The notes below the pieces were generated by a model. It saw nothing but the letters and a program-made list of their open reading frames with translations, was not told the origin of the DNA and did not search any database. Shown here in pieces: positions 20,019-30,400 of a stretch of 64,000 nt of DNA; positions within the stretch are counted from its first letter, which is position 1, and every line of letters begins with the position of its first letter. The position numbers were made by a program, and so were the translations under genes. The stretch spans positions 4,779,001 through 4,843,000 of the forward strand of contig OZ024721.1 of the NCBI GenBank assembly GCA_964016875.1, written 5' to 3'. The DNA comes from Fallopia convolvulus (Eukaryota > Streptophyta > Magnoliopsida > Caryophyllales > Polygonaceae).

Positions 20019-22153
20019 GTTAAACACATATGTACCTTTTGCATAATAATAATAATATCTTAGCAATTTCATCCACTAGGATGAAATTAACAAATAATTA
20101 ATAATAATATCCTAATAAAAAGGATGAAATAAAATATTGTCAATTCATATTATTACCACCTTGAATTATTGATAAGGTTCATATTACTATAAAAGTTGGA
20201 CCTCTTATTGATAAGGTTAAATATGATATATGCATTATAATAGTCAATACAAATAGTTAAGTGTAATTTACCCTTAATTAATATGAAAGGACTAGGACCC
20301 TAGCTTGTTTTGTAGTTTTTTCAATCGTACCAAAACAATTCTAAGCATGTAAGTAGCTAAAATAAGTAAGTTCCATAGGCTGATGAAGAACACATAGAGA
20401 AACAACGTTGGAAGAATCAAGCCCGGGAAGAAGACGAGCATTAGATATCATATTTACATTAGTTAGATTGAACCTGCAGGAAAGGAAAATCGTGAGGTGA
20501 AAAGTGAAAACACATCTCCAACTCCAACTATTAATTAATACATACATAAGTACAGATGCAAGCATACAACTGAATGCAGCAATTGAAATCAACCAAGAAT
20601 AAATAGTACTAGAAACAAGCTAACTGGAACAATTAACACAAAGAAAAACCCAAAATAACAAATCAGTATAAGTCAATATTCCAAGGGAATAGGTATGTGT
20701 GATACCGATTTTAGGCGCGTTTTGGTCAAAGTTCAGATTTAGGTCAGTTTTCGAATGTAAAACACAAGAACACAGCGACTAACAAAGATCTAACACGAGA
20801 TTACAAACAAGACTCAAAAGGACTAAAGAACTCGAAGACTCCCTGGACAAACTCGACTTGGTGAAACTCTCTTCACCGCTCGGCCTTCCTTCTAGTTAGC
20901 CTTGCTACCGATCTCGATCTCTCTTGACCTTCGTCTTTCTCTCGTTCTCTTTTTCCTCTTTCTGTTCTATCTCTCGTGTGCTCTCTTTCTATGAGTTGTT
21001 GTAAACAAAATGAGCTGCTAGAGTTTGGTTTCCTGACAAGAACTTTTAAAGCTCATTTGATAATGCACATCGTTTTCACCACGTTGGAAGTCGGTGCACT
21101 TTGCTGTACTTGAAGCTGCTCACTCCTGGGCTTTGCTGAGTGAGCCCAAAAAACAAGCCTTGGCCCATTTTTCTTGGATAGTGGGATGATTGGATGTTTC
21201 ACCTAATTTTCTCTAATTATAAACATCCTGATCAAATTATACCAATTAGTGACTCGATGTATGACTCAAAGTAGCAAATGGGCCTAAAATGCTAGTCTAA
21301 GATAACAAGTAAAGTAGAAAGTAGTCATTTTTTGCACCTAATTTTCTCTTATTATAAACACCTAATTTTGTACGATAACAACAAGTAGCAAATGACCTTT
21401 CACCTAATTTTCTCTAATTATAAACACATAATTAGACAAGCTCATGCCTGAAAAGCATCAGATTACATTTCAATGGAAGGATGACATACCAAAAGCATCA
21501 GATTAGACAAGCTCATGCCTGAAAAGAAGGAAGTTGAAGAAGGGAGAGAGCCCAAAGGGCAAAAAGAATTGTTGTAGATGTGTACGTAATTGAGTAGGTG
21601 TGCCGTGAGGGGCTAGACCTTTAAAAGATTAATGGTTAATTAAGTTTGTCTATTTGTGTGATGTTGTGATTTTGGTTTAATTAAGTAGTTGTATTTTGAC
21701 TGTCCACCTAATTTCCTCTAATTAAGTAGTTGTCTACGATAACAAGCAAACTAGAAAGTAATTAATCTTCAGCCTATTGTTCTTTGACCAGTTGATTAAG
21801 CTTTTGAGCTACATTGTTTTATTAGTTATTTTTTGCAAAAACAAAAAAAAAAGAACTCAATTTTTAGAGTTCAATCGACACTTGTGAGAGACAAAACGTA
21901 TATGTTATTGGAAGTTCATGCTTTATAACACTTGAGGTCTGGAGGAACCTATTTGGAGTGATGGCTTTATGTTTTTTTTTTGTTGAATTTGTTCAACGAC
22001 TTCTAGCTTCTCTTGCTACCTAATAGGCCTCACTCGTGGAATGTTCCACCCGTTATCGAAATCACCCGTCACCCACTGGTTATATGAGTGACCCGTTCAC
22101 CCGTAATTAATGCCTAAAAGGCACCAAAATACTAGAGAATAAAGCACCAATGG
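20019..22153. other. unassigned intergenic DNA with degenerate repeats
   Basis: No supported gene. 20697-21195 resembles a retroelement LTR or leader (pyrimidine-rich stretch) but no paired ends or target duplication were found. 21200-21760 contains several diverged copies of CACCTAATTTTCTCTAATTA with TATAAACAC, spaced irregularly. The rest is AT-rich. Confidence 0.5.
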
Positions 22154-22158
22154 CAGAT

Positions 22159-22336
22159 TAAACAATATTAACGAGATTGATTTGGCTGAATGATCTGCCT
22201 GATTTTCATTAGAGCGATAGTTTATATTTTACAAAAGATAACTAACTAAGGAAAATATCTACAGAATATGAACATAAAAGATATTACAAATATTACAGAA
22301 GATATTATCAACTATTATAGAAGATATTATCCAATA
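22159..22336 (-). repeat. 3' LTR of Copia element
   Basis: 178 bp; next to it, 22337-22350, is the polypurine tract (minus strand AACTTGAGGGGGAG). Confidence 0.93.
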
Positions 22337-22343
22337 CTCCCCC

Positions 22344-22985
22344 TCAAGTTGGAGCGTGAAGATCCCGAATGCCCAACTTGCCCAATAACGTCTGAAACTG
22401 TTGAGAACCAAGGGCCTTAGTGAAGATATCAGTTGGTTGCAAATGTGTTCTAATATGGCGTGTGCAAATTGAACCAGCTAGGAGGAGATCCCGAATAAAG
22501 TGGCAGTCAACTTCAATGTGCTTAGTCCGGTCATGAAAAACTGGATTAGCAGCAATATGTAGAGCGGCCTGACTGTCACAAAACAACTGCATAGGGCCTG
22601 AATGACGAACACCAAGAGACCGAAGTAAAGACTTCAGCCAAATTAGCTCACAGCAGGCGGTTGCCATGGCCCTGTATTTAGGTTCAGCAGAAGAACGAGA
22701 GACAGTTTTCTGCTTCTTAGTTCGCCACGAAATAGGTGAAGAACCAAGCTGAACAAAATATCCTGTAATGGATCGGCGAGCAAGTGGACATGTAGCATAG
22801 TCAGAATCACAGAACGCCGTAAGCTCCATATTACACTCACTAGGAAGACAAACACCCTGGCCAGGATGTCCCTTCAGATACCGAAGAACTCGGATGGCAG
22901 CATCCCAATGATCGACAGTAGGGTCCTGCATAAACTGAGCCAGAGTATGAACAGCATAACATATCTCTGGACGAGTGATAGTCAA
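22344..22985 (-). CDS. Copia RNase H
   Basis: 213 residues: TITRPEICYAVHTL, YLKGHPGQGV, CDSDYATCPLARRSITGY, SRSSAEPKYRAMA, LFCDSQAALHIAANPVFHDRTKHIE. The conserved SSAEAEY is SSAEPKY here. It is in the same frame as the RT and separated only by the TGA at 23013-23015, where relatives carry W/Y. Natural stop is a few bases before the 3' LTR. Confidence 0.88.
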   Translation of the reverse strand: MTITRPEICYAVHTLAQFMQDPTVDHWDAAIRVLRYLKGHPGQGVCLPSECNMELTAFCDSDYATCPLARRSITGYFVQLGSSPISWRTKKQKTVSRSSAEPKYRAMATACCELIWLKSLLRSLGVRHSGPMQLFCDSQAALHIAANPVFHDRTKHIEVDCHFIRDLLLAGSICTRHIRTHLQPTDIFTKALGSQQFQTLLGKLGIRDLHAPT

Positions 22986-23015
22986 ATAAATCAGACGACC
23001 AATCAGGCGCCGAAA

Positions 23016-25082
23016 TCAATCAGGAGACTCAAATTTCGGCGCAGTAGAGAGAGCAAGTCGATGGTTCTGTTCCATCGGAAAATCACACGGCTTGTTGGCC
23101 AACATTCCAGCCTCACTCAATATATCCATGGTGTACTTTCTCTGGCACAGATACAGACCACCAACAGAACGAGCAATCTCAATGCCCAAAAAATATTTCA
23201 AAGACCCCAAATCCTTCATGTGAAAGCAAGAACTTAGCTGACCTTTGAACTTAGCAATCGCAGCGGAATCATTACCAGCAACAATGAGATCATCAACATA
23301 CACTAGGACATGAAGAACAATCCCAGAACGATTATAAGAGAACAAGGAGTAATCAGCAAGAGACTGAACAAACCCGAAACCACGTAAAGTCGTGGCCAAC
23401 TTAGCAAACCAATTCCTTGGAGCCTGCCGAAGACCATACAAGGACCTGTTCAAACGACAGAACTGACCAGCCAGATGCTGGGAAAAACCAGGTGGAGGAC
23501 GCATGTACACTTCTTCGTGCAAATCTCCATGCAAAAATGCGTTGTGCACATCCATCTGATGTAACTCCCAATTCTTAGCGGCAGCAACTGCTAGAAAAGT
23601 ACGAACGGAAACCATTTTTGCTACTGGGGCAAAAGTCTCCTTGTAATCAATTCCTTCCTTCTGATTATTCCCAAGAACAACTAAACGCGCCTTAAAGCGC
23701 TCAATAGACCCATCAGATTTCCGCTTAATTTTGTACACCCATTTACAACCAATCGGCTTTTTCCCTGCCGGAAGAGATGTCATAGTCCAAGTACCATTAC
23801 GCTCAAGAGCGTCAATTTCGGCTTCCATGGCCTTTCGCCACCAAGGATCCCGAGCAGCAGCAGAAAAAGAGTGCGGTTCTGTAACAGATTCAACAGAAGC
23901 AGCAAAAGCAGTATGTCTAGCCGAAAATCGATCAAAAGAGACATAATTAGCTATGGGATAGGATGTACCTGATGAGTCTGACGGTTGAGATGAAGAGGAC
24001 CGTGATGTTTCTTGTTTTCGTACGGTGTTGCAAATGAAGCCACGTAGCTTCACAGATGGAGTGCGATCACGGGTAGAACGACGGACAGGGGCTTGAGCAG
24101 TGACAGGAGAGGATTGAACCCCACCACTCCCATCAACTGCCTGCGATGAGGCATTTGAGGTGCTTGGAATTAAGTTGACTTGGACGGCGTCAAGGGAAGA
24201 TTGAACCCCACTCCCCCTGACATCCATTTGCGTTGGAGAATCTGTGGTGTTAGGTAATGGTTCTTGAATGGCGACAGGAGGAGATTGAACCCCACTCCCC
24301 CTGTCATCCATCTGCGTTGGGGCTACAGGGTTTTGGGCAAAATCATAAACAGATGGATGAATATCAACATTAGGAGAATGGTCAGCAACAGGCACGGGTG
24401 TAGCAAGTTGATAAGGAAAATTAGTTTCATAAAATATGACATCACGGGAAACGAACCGTTCTTTAGTGTCTAGGTCTAGAACTTTCCAACCTTTTTGTCC
24501 ATTCGGATAGCCAATGAAAACGCATTTTCTAGCCCTGGGAGCAAATTTGTTTGTAGATTTTGGAATAACAGAAGCATAGCACAGACAACCAAAAATGCGA
24601 AGATGAGCATAGCTAGGTGGTCGACCATACAATAATTCAAAAGGAGTCCGATTTTGCAAAATTGGGGTTGGCGTTCTGTTTATTAAATAACATGCAGTAA
24701 GGACACAATCACCCCAAAAATGTAGAGGTAAATTAGCATGAAAGCGCAAAGCACGGGCAACATTTAAAATGTGACGATGTTTTCTTTCAGCCCTACCATT
24801 TTGTTGAGGAGTACCAACACACGAGGTTTCAAACAAAATACCATTTTCATCAAAGAAAGACCGTAAAACAGTGAATTCAGTCCCATTGTCGCTTTGAAGA
24901 CATTTAACGTTTTTATCAAATTGGCGATTTGTCATAGCACAAAATTTTGGAATTAAAGTAGCAACCTCGGTTTTATGTTTCATAAGAAAAGCACATACAC
25001 AGCGAGAAAAAATCATCAACAATGGTAAGAAAATAATGCGCTCCTTGAGCAGACGGGGTCCGATAAGGGCCCCAAACATCAC
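23016..25082 (-). CDS. Copia integrase core and reverse transcriptase
   Basis: 688 residues. Integrase D-x-E signature (LQSDNGTEF, then CVGTPQQNGRAERKHRHIL), GKKPIGCKWVYKIK linker into RT, QMDVHNAFLHGDLHEEVYM, and the catalytic YVDDLIVAGND near 23,290. The N-terminal part overlaps the protease frame (24973-25965) through a frameshift at a homopolymer near 25,000. Between integrase and RT a variable linker contains three repeats of a Gln-Met-Asp-x-Arg-Gly-Ser-Gly-Val-Gln-type unit. Confidence 0.9.
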   Translation of the reverse strand: MMFGALIGPRLLKERIIFLPLLMIFSRCVCAFLMKHKTEVATLIPKFCAMTNRQFDKNVKCLQSDNGTEFTVLRSFFDENGILFETSCVGTPQQNGRAERKHRHILNVARALRFHANLPLHFWGDCVLTACYLINRTPTPILQNRTPFELLYGRPPSYAHLRIFGCLCYASVIPKSTNKFAPRARKCVFIGYPNGQKGWKVLDLDTKERFVSRDVIFYETNFPYQLATPVPVADHSPNVDIHPSVYDFAQNPVAPTQMDDRGSGVQSPPVAIQEPLPNTTDSPTQMDVRGSGVQSSLDAVQVNLIPSTSNASSQAVDGSGGVQSSPVTAQAPVRRSTRDRTPSVKLRGFICNTVRKQETSRSSSSQPSDSSGTSYPIANYVSFDRFSARHTAFAASVESVTEPHSFSAAARDPWWRKAMEAEIDALERNGTWTMTSLPAGKKPIGCKWVYKIKRKSDGSIERFKARLVVLGNNQKEGIDYKETFAPVAKMVSVRTFLAVAAAKNWELHQMDVHNAFLHGDLHEEVYMRPPPGFSQHLAGQFCRLNRSLYGLRQAPRNWFAKLATTLRGFGFVQSLADYSLFSYNRSGIVLHVLVYVDDLIVAGNDSAAIAKFKGQLSSCFHMKDLGSLKYFLGIEIARSVGGLYLCQRKYTMDILSEAGMLANKPCDFPMEQNHRLALSTAPKFESPD

Positions 25083-25965
25083 AATGAATCAAATTAAACA
25101 TATCAGAAGCATGCGTTTGACTAATAGGAAATGAAGGACGAGATTGTTTAGCCCTATGACAACTATCAAACGGTTCCAAAGGTTCTGTTATTTTAATATT
25201 AGGCAGAAATTTAAGAACAGAAAGTGAGGGGTGACCAATTCGGGAATGCCACAAGGCAGGTGAGGCAACGTCCATCCGTGAAGCATGAGCCTTCCGCGCA
25301 GCCACACGAAACCAATAGACACCATTCCTCTCCTCACCCGCTCCAATCAAACTCATCGAAGTGCGATCCTGCAGAATACATAGCTTATCAGTCAAACGAG
25401 CAATGCAATTCTGATCTTTAAGCAACTGAGCAAGTGATATTAAGTTGCAAGTCATATCGGGAACAACAAGCACATTATGTAGAATAAATTGATCAGACAG
25501 TATTAAACTTCCAGATCTGTGGGTTGTTGTTGATGCCCCATTAGGAAGAACAATAGTGGATGCTTCCACTGTGCACAAATCAGTCAGCAAAGAGTCGTTT
25601 CTGGTCATATGAAACGAGGCACCTGTGTCTAAAATCCAGTTAGAACGAGACGTACCAGAAGTCACAACAGAGGACTGAACCATGGTTATGAGTTGCTGAA
25701 ACTGAGCATCTGAGAGTCCCGTCGCTGCGCGATCGGCTGCTGTTATCTGCCCAATCTGCTCGTTGGAATCTGGCGCAGTTGCGGCATTAGCGACACCGTG
25801 CCCGCGGCCTCGACCCGCCGCGCCCGCGGCCTCTACCCGCCGCGCCCGCGGAACCACGACCCACGCCCGCGGAACTACGACCCGCGCCCGCGGACGTGCG
25901 CTCGCGTTGCAGCGCGAGTTGCTGCTCGTGCCGGTCCGTGCCCCACCACTCGGGATAACCGACAA
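24973..25965 (-). CDS. Copia protease and GAG-pre-integrase
   Basis: Protease core WILDTGASFHMT; pre-integrase zinc-binding region ALWHSRIGHPSLSVLKFLP and DSCHRAKQ; start of the integrase core (IHCDVWGPY). Upstream an Arg/Ala/Val-rich repeat is encoded by a GC-rich repetitive stretch (about 25795-25920). Confidence 0.86.
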   Translation of the reverse strand: MSVIPSGGARTGTSSNSRCNASARPRARVVVPRAWVVVPRARRVEAAGAAGRGRGHGVANAATAPDSNEQIGQITAADRAATGLSDAQFQQLITMVQSSVVTSGTSRSNWILDTGASFHMTRNDSLLTDLCTVEASTIVLPNGASTTTHRSGSLILSDQFILHNVLVVPDMTCNLISLAQLLKDQNCIARLTDKLCILQDRTSMSLIGAGEERNGVYWFRVAARKAHASRMDVASPALWHSRIGHPSLSVLKFLPNIKITEPLEPFDSCHRAKQSRPSFPISQTHASDMFNLIHCDVWGPYRTPSAQGAHYFLTIVDDFFSLCMCFSYET

Positions 25966-26455
25966 TCTTGTAACAAGTCTTCAAATCGTGCCCAACCTTC
26001 TCACAATGGGTGCACCAAGGCCGATCTCCTCGGCGCGAGTCGGAATTCTGTCCAGCGCTGAATTGGCGCTTTTCAGTGTCCCCGCGGCCACGGGACTGGT
26101 CCCCGCGCCCGCGGCTGCCTAGGGCAGCGAATGCGCCACCTTCAGCACGCTCGTCTCGGCTTTTTGTCACAATCCTCGAGCGTTCTTCTGTAACAACAGT
26201 AGCATAGACTTTAGTAATCCGCTGAATCGGATCTTGAGCAAGCACGTTGGATCGAACAGTATGATAAACATCATCAAGTCCCATTAAAAATTGATGAACT
26301 TGTTCTTCGTCCCGTTCCCGGGTCAATTCTTCAGCCCACTTGCATTCACATTTCCCGCAAGTGCAACGACGAGACACGTATAATTGGCGAGCTCGTCCCA
26401 TAACTTCTTCAAGTCCCCGTAGTACGCAGCAACAGAACGCCCATTCTGAGTACAA
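25787..26455 (-). CDS. Copia gag C-terminal half with zinc knuckle
   Basis: Contains the gag helix EEQVHQFLMGLDDVYHTVRS and the CCHC knuckle CTHCEKVGHDLKTCY, followed by Gly/Arg-rich nucleic-acid-binding repeats. The first about 60 residues are probably off-frame; the true N-terminus is in the 26323-26898 frame. Confidence 0.82.
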   Translation of the reverse strand: MYSEWAFCCCVLRGLEEVMGRARQLYVSRRCTCGKCECKWAEELTRERDEEQVHQFLMGLDDVYHTVRSNVLAQDPIQRITKVYATVVTEERSRIVTKSRDERAEGGAFAALGSRGRGDQSRGRGDTEKRQFSAGQNSDSRRGDRPWCTHCEKVGHDLKTCYKIVGYPEWWGTDRHEQQLALQRERTSAGAGRSSAGVGRGSAGAAGRGRGRGGSRPRARCR

Positions 26456-26898
26456 CGAGCAAGATCAAGGCGGAGTTGTTGAACCCGCGGTCCGTTTCCG
26501 ATTGAGAAACGCAATTTCAGATCATCCCACAACGCCTTTGCCGTTTCGAAAAAGGTGATTGAGGAACGTAGAGATTCGTCGATGGATTGTAGTATCCACC
26601 CGACGACCATTGAATTTACGCTCCACCAGTCATCTAACTCATCAAGATCAACTGGTGGCGTAATCGAGCCATCAAGGAACCCGAGCTTTCTCTTTGCTCG
26701 AAGGGAGTTCCGCAAGACAAGTTCCCACTCTTGAAAATTATCGCCTTTGAAGACAACGGGACAAATCTTCAATCCCGGATGGTCGGAAGGATGCAAATAG
26801 TATGGTGAATTTTGAGGTCGAGATCCATCACCAATTTTCAGGCCACTGGTGTTGGCGTCTTTTGCCTCGGGCGTCTTCGACATGATGATCGGCAGCAA
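26323..26898 (-). CDS. Copia gag N-terminal half
   Basis: Residues 1-170 are the standard plant Copia gag start (YYLHPSDHPG, FKGDNFQEWELVLRNSLRAK, LDELDDWWSVNSMVVGWIL, FSIGNGPRVQQLRLDLARC). A frameshift near 26,400 leads into the zinc-knuckle half. Confidence 0.85.
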   Translation of the reverse strand: MLPIIMSKTPEAKDANTSGLKIGDGSRPQNSPYYLHPSDHPGLKICPVVFKGDNFQEWELVLRNSLRAKRKLGFLDGSITPPVDLDELDDWWSVNSMVVGWILQSIDESLRSSITFFETAKALWDDLKLRFSIGNGPRVQQLRLDLARCTQNGRSVAAYYGDLKKLWDELANYTCLVVALAGNVNASGLKN

Positions 26899-26981
26899 CC
26901 AGTACTTGGCGGAGGCGCTAGTTGCTGGTGGTGGTGTGGCCGGTAATTGTGTTTAGGATTTTGGATCGGTATTAGCCTCTA

Positions 26982-26993
26982 GCTCTGATACCA
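26982..26993 (-). promoter_or_regulatory. primer-binding site, initiator tRNA-Met
   Basis: Minus strand TGGTATCAGAGC, directly inside the 5' LTR; the classic Copia primer site. Confidence 0.95.
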
Positions 26994-27171
26994 TAAACAA
27001 TATTAACGAGATTGATTTGGCTGAATGATCTGCCTGATTTTCATTAGAGCGATAGTTTATATTTTACAAGAGATAACTAACTAAGGAAAATATCTACAGA
27101 ATATGAACAGAAAAGATATTACAAATATTACAGAAGATATTATCAACTATTATAGAAGATATTATCCAATA
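26994..27171 (-). repeat. 5' LTR of Copia element
   Basis: 178 bp, two differences from 22159-22336. It lies only 328 bp beyond the LNK2 stop codon, in the same orientation. Confidence 0.93.
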
Positions 27172-27176
27172 CAGAT

Positions 27177-27499
27177 AAAGTTCGAACTCTGAAACAGCTA
27201 AACACTATATAAGCCAAAACACAACTAAAGAGATTCAAGGAGAGAACATAAGTAGTCGTTTAGCTTATTGGCATGAAGCTGGGTAGCTTCATTATATGAA
27301 TAACACCACAGTAGGAGTTCTTAATTTTGACACTCCAAAAACTTAAAACACACACACATTTACAAATGCCTTTTCCTTTGCCAGATTGATTTCCAGACAG
27401 CTACACCAATCTTGTTGACTGACAATGATGAAAAACATCACAGTTATCAGTAATACGACGAGATTATATGCAGATTGGAACATGCATTACAGGAGAGGC
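27177..27499 (-). other. LNK2 3' UTR/downstream region
   Basis: Between the Copia target duplication and the LNK2 stop. No coding signal and no clear AATAAA on the minus strand; presumed 3' UTR, perhaps shortened by the insertion. Confidence 0.5.
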
Positions 27500-30400
27500 T
27501 TAATCTGCACTTTCCACCATCTCTTGTTCTGACAAATCTTGCTGAGTAGAAATGTTATGTTCACTTTCAGAAGTCTTGGTCACAAAACTCAGTGGCACAC
27601 TACATGGAGTCCTAGTGTGCTTTGATGTTGACTTATGAGGCTGATGAAATAGCAAGTGAGCGACAGCTCGATCTATACAATTGGTATCAGTTTCAGCACT
27701 CGGCACTTTCATGAAACTGAAGATGATGGCGAAAACATAATAAGTTGAGAAAAAAACAAGTAGATTGCCCAAAATTGAAGAACTTACACCTTAAGTCCTA
27801 ACTAAACAAATAGAAGAACATGTTAAAAATAAACCAGATGATGATACTTATTGCAATGAAGGGGTGGGTTAAAGTTCAATTTAAGACTTGCTTTTAATTT
27901 GAAAACTGGGACTTCCTTTTTTTGGTAAAAAACGAGTCCTTTTTCAAATATAGGTGGATGGGGGGTGAAAGGAAGAGGGAGAATTAAAGGAGAAGCTGAA
28001 ATATTTTTTGATTAGTCAATTAATGATCAAAAAATATTCTTGGATAATCATCAATCAATGACCACCAAGTCTCAAAACTAGAAGATCATGGCTCTATTTA
28101 ATAAATTGTAATCAGTGATCAACAATAAGTCTGATACCTAACCTATCTCATGTATAATTCTACCAATTATTCTAAATGATTAACATATTAGAAAAAATAT
28201 GATCCTAATAATCATCTATTGTCAAAAATAAAAATGGATCCATTTTTTATCCCTAAAATACCTTCTGAATATACTTGTCTGTTATCAATAGGTGTAAAAT
28301 TTTAAGTACAAAGAGAGGAAATGCATGAAAATTGAAAAACAGATTATATGAATATATTAGACAAAGTGAGACACTACAAAACAAAAAGACAAGGTGGCAG
28401 ATTGCAGGACAAAAAGACAATGTTAGGCTAGAGTTTAACGTTTTACCTAATCTGGGTAAGTTAATAGAGTGGGGTGCTTGAATATCTAGGATGTTTGCAA
28501 ATAATAGGTGGTATTCTACTAAAGAAGGATTTAGATATTGGGTGTGTGTTCAGCTGGGACACGGATTTCTGTTTTATGGGAGACTTCTCAAGGAAATTTT
28601 GTGCTCTTAATATCCTGTATCCATCCCTTTTTATGGGCATTAGTATTGAGACCCTTGGTTGACTCTGTTATTCATATTTTAAGATTTCTACCTCTATTAA
28701 AATGTCTTATAAGCTCATTAAGAAGCATGTGAGTACATGATGCTATCCGGCAGTACAGAACTAACAGGAGGTTGTTTATGTAACCAATATAACCGCATAA
28801 TTCCAAGACTTGGATATTAGAGCCTTGCTTTGGAATGCTTGTGAGTTGATAAGACAGAACAGGTCCCTGGTTCACATTTCATTCACAATAAGTACATAAA
28901 TTCCGTACTGAAATGAGTTCAATCATCAGGTTCATGTCATGACCAGCAGAAATTGATGCTTTTGTTTCACTAACCTCTCTTGATTACTTATGTTTTCCTT
29001 CAAGATCTCAGGCTCATTTGCGTAATTCCTTTGCATAGCACTTTGTCCCAATCGGAATAGGCTATCCCTCATGCAAAGCTTTATCCTGGTATCCAACTGC
29101 AGAAAACCAACGTTAACTACAATTTTTTTTTGTTTGAAATTGCTATATTCAAAAATAAAAATCACTTACTTTGGTAACGACATCCTGAAGCTTATATAGC
29201 ACTGCATCTTCCACGTTGTGATCAACCTCTTCCATTGAAACTGCACTAGAACCATGCACAACCTGATCGTTTTTCGAATAATCAGTGATTGGAACTGGGT
29301 GATTCAACTGCTGCTGTTGTTTTTCAATAGCATGCAAAGCACGCATTTTCTGTCTCCTCTTCAGCTTTTCAATCTTTTCTTTGGGTGTCATGTTCTGACT
29401 TTTCGTGGTAGTATCTGATGATTTGTCCATGAAAACTCTCTCACTTAAACATGCTGCAGGATTAGAGAGAGGAGGGTGATGTTTTTCATCTGTTCCGGGC
29501 AAGACAGAGATGGAAATGCACTGATCTGAAAGATTCCTGTCTGAATATGCAGGTAAATATGGATTTGAAAAGTGCTGATAAGGTGAACATAATGATTGAT
29601 GAGGCATGTTTTCCTGGTCGAAGACAGAAGACAAATAAGATTTTGAATCTGCCGGTAAATATGGGTCAGTAGTGCCATCACTTTCTCCCTCGCCAAAGCT
29701 TAAATGTAGCCTCTCTTGAGTATAACATGTTGAATCTGCTGGCTTTTCAAATCTAATTGGATCTGATTGACATCTGTTGTGCAGATACTCAGTATTAAAA
29801 CCGAATTGGCCAGATGAGTTCCCTACAAGCTCTAGTCCCCAATTTGTGGAGTCCAGAGCCATCGACGAGGACTTCACTCCATCTCTAGACAATGTCCACA
29901 ACCCATCCGTTCTATCAAGATTGGCATGGTCTGCTAATGCATCATTACTGCAAAATCATCACTTGTGTGAATATTGTGTTAGATAGATAGAACAGGAGTC
30001 ATAGAGGAATCTTCACAAAAAAGACAATATAGCTATGTGGAAAATAGAAAAAGGGCTACATTTGCTTCATGTCAACAGCAAGAAGATGTCTGCATAAGAA
30101 AACTAATATACATAATGAACAGAATATTTTCAGCTGGTTAATTGAAGAGTTTGAAATAAGTAAATCGGATATCTTCTAAAATATATAAACACTAATGATT
30201 GGGAGTATTGAAATTTGAGAAAAGAGAGGTAAAAGGATAATCAATACTTTTGTTGGTAAAAAAGGTCATTTTTACATTATGCCAAAAAGTACATATGTTT
30301 GTTTTCTACATTCTTATAGAGTTATAGATGGGTTATGTTTCAAAAGTAGGAAATGAGTTTCATTGTTTTTTTCAAAATTCCTCATTGTTAATTAAGATAA

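Larger units (their letters stand above)
22159..27171 (-). mobile_element. Ty1/copia LTR retrotransposon, near full length, TSD CAGAT
   Basis: Two 178-bp LTRs (22159-22336, 26994-27171) differ at two sites by eye. They are flanked by perfect CAGAT (22154-22158 and 27172-27176). The LTRs begin TATTGG and end TGTTTA on the minus strand, so the termini are TA..TA and not TG..CA. Primer site for initiator tRNA-Met and a G-rich polypurine tract are in place. Order gag, protease, integrase, RT, RNase H is that of Copia. Three frameshifts and an in-frame TGA (23013-23015) make it non-autonomous despite its youth. Confidence 0.95.

Noticed and set aside
20697..21195. Possible solo LTR beginning TGTGATACC
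   Set aside because: No matching end or target duplication found, so left as unassigned.
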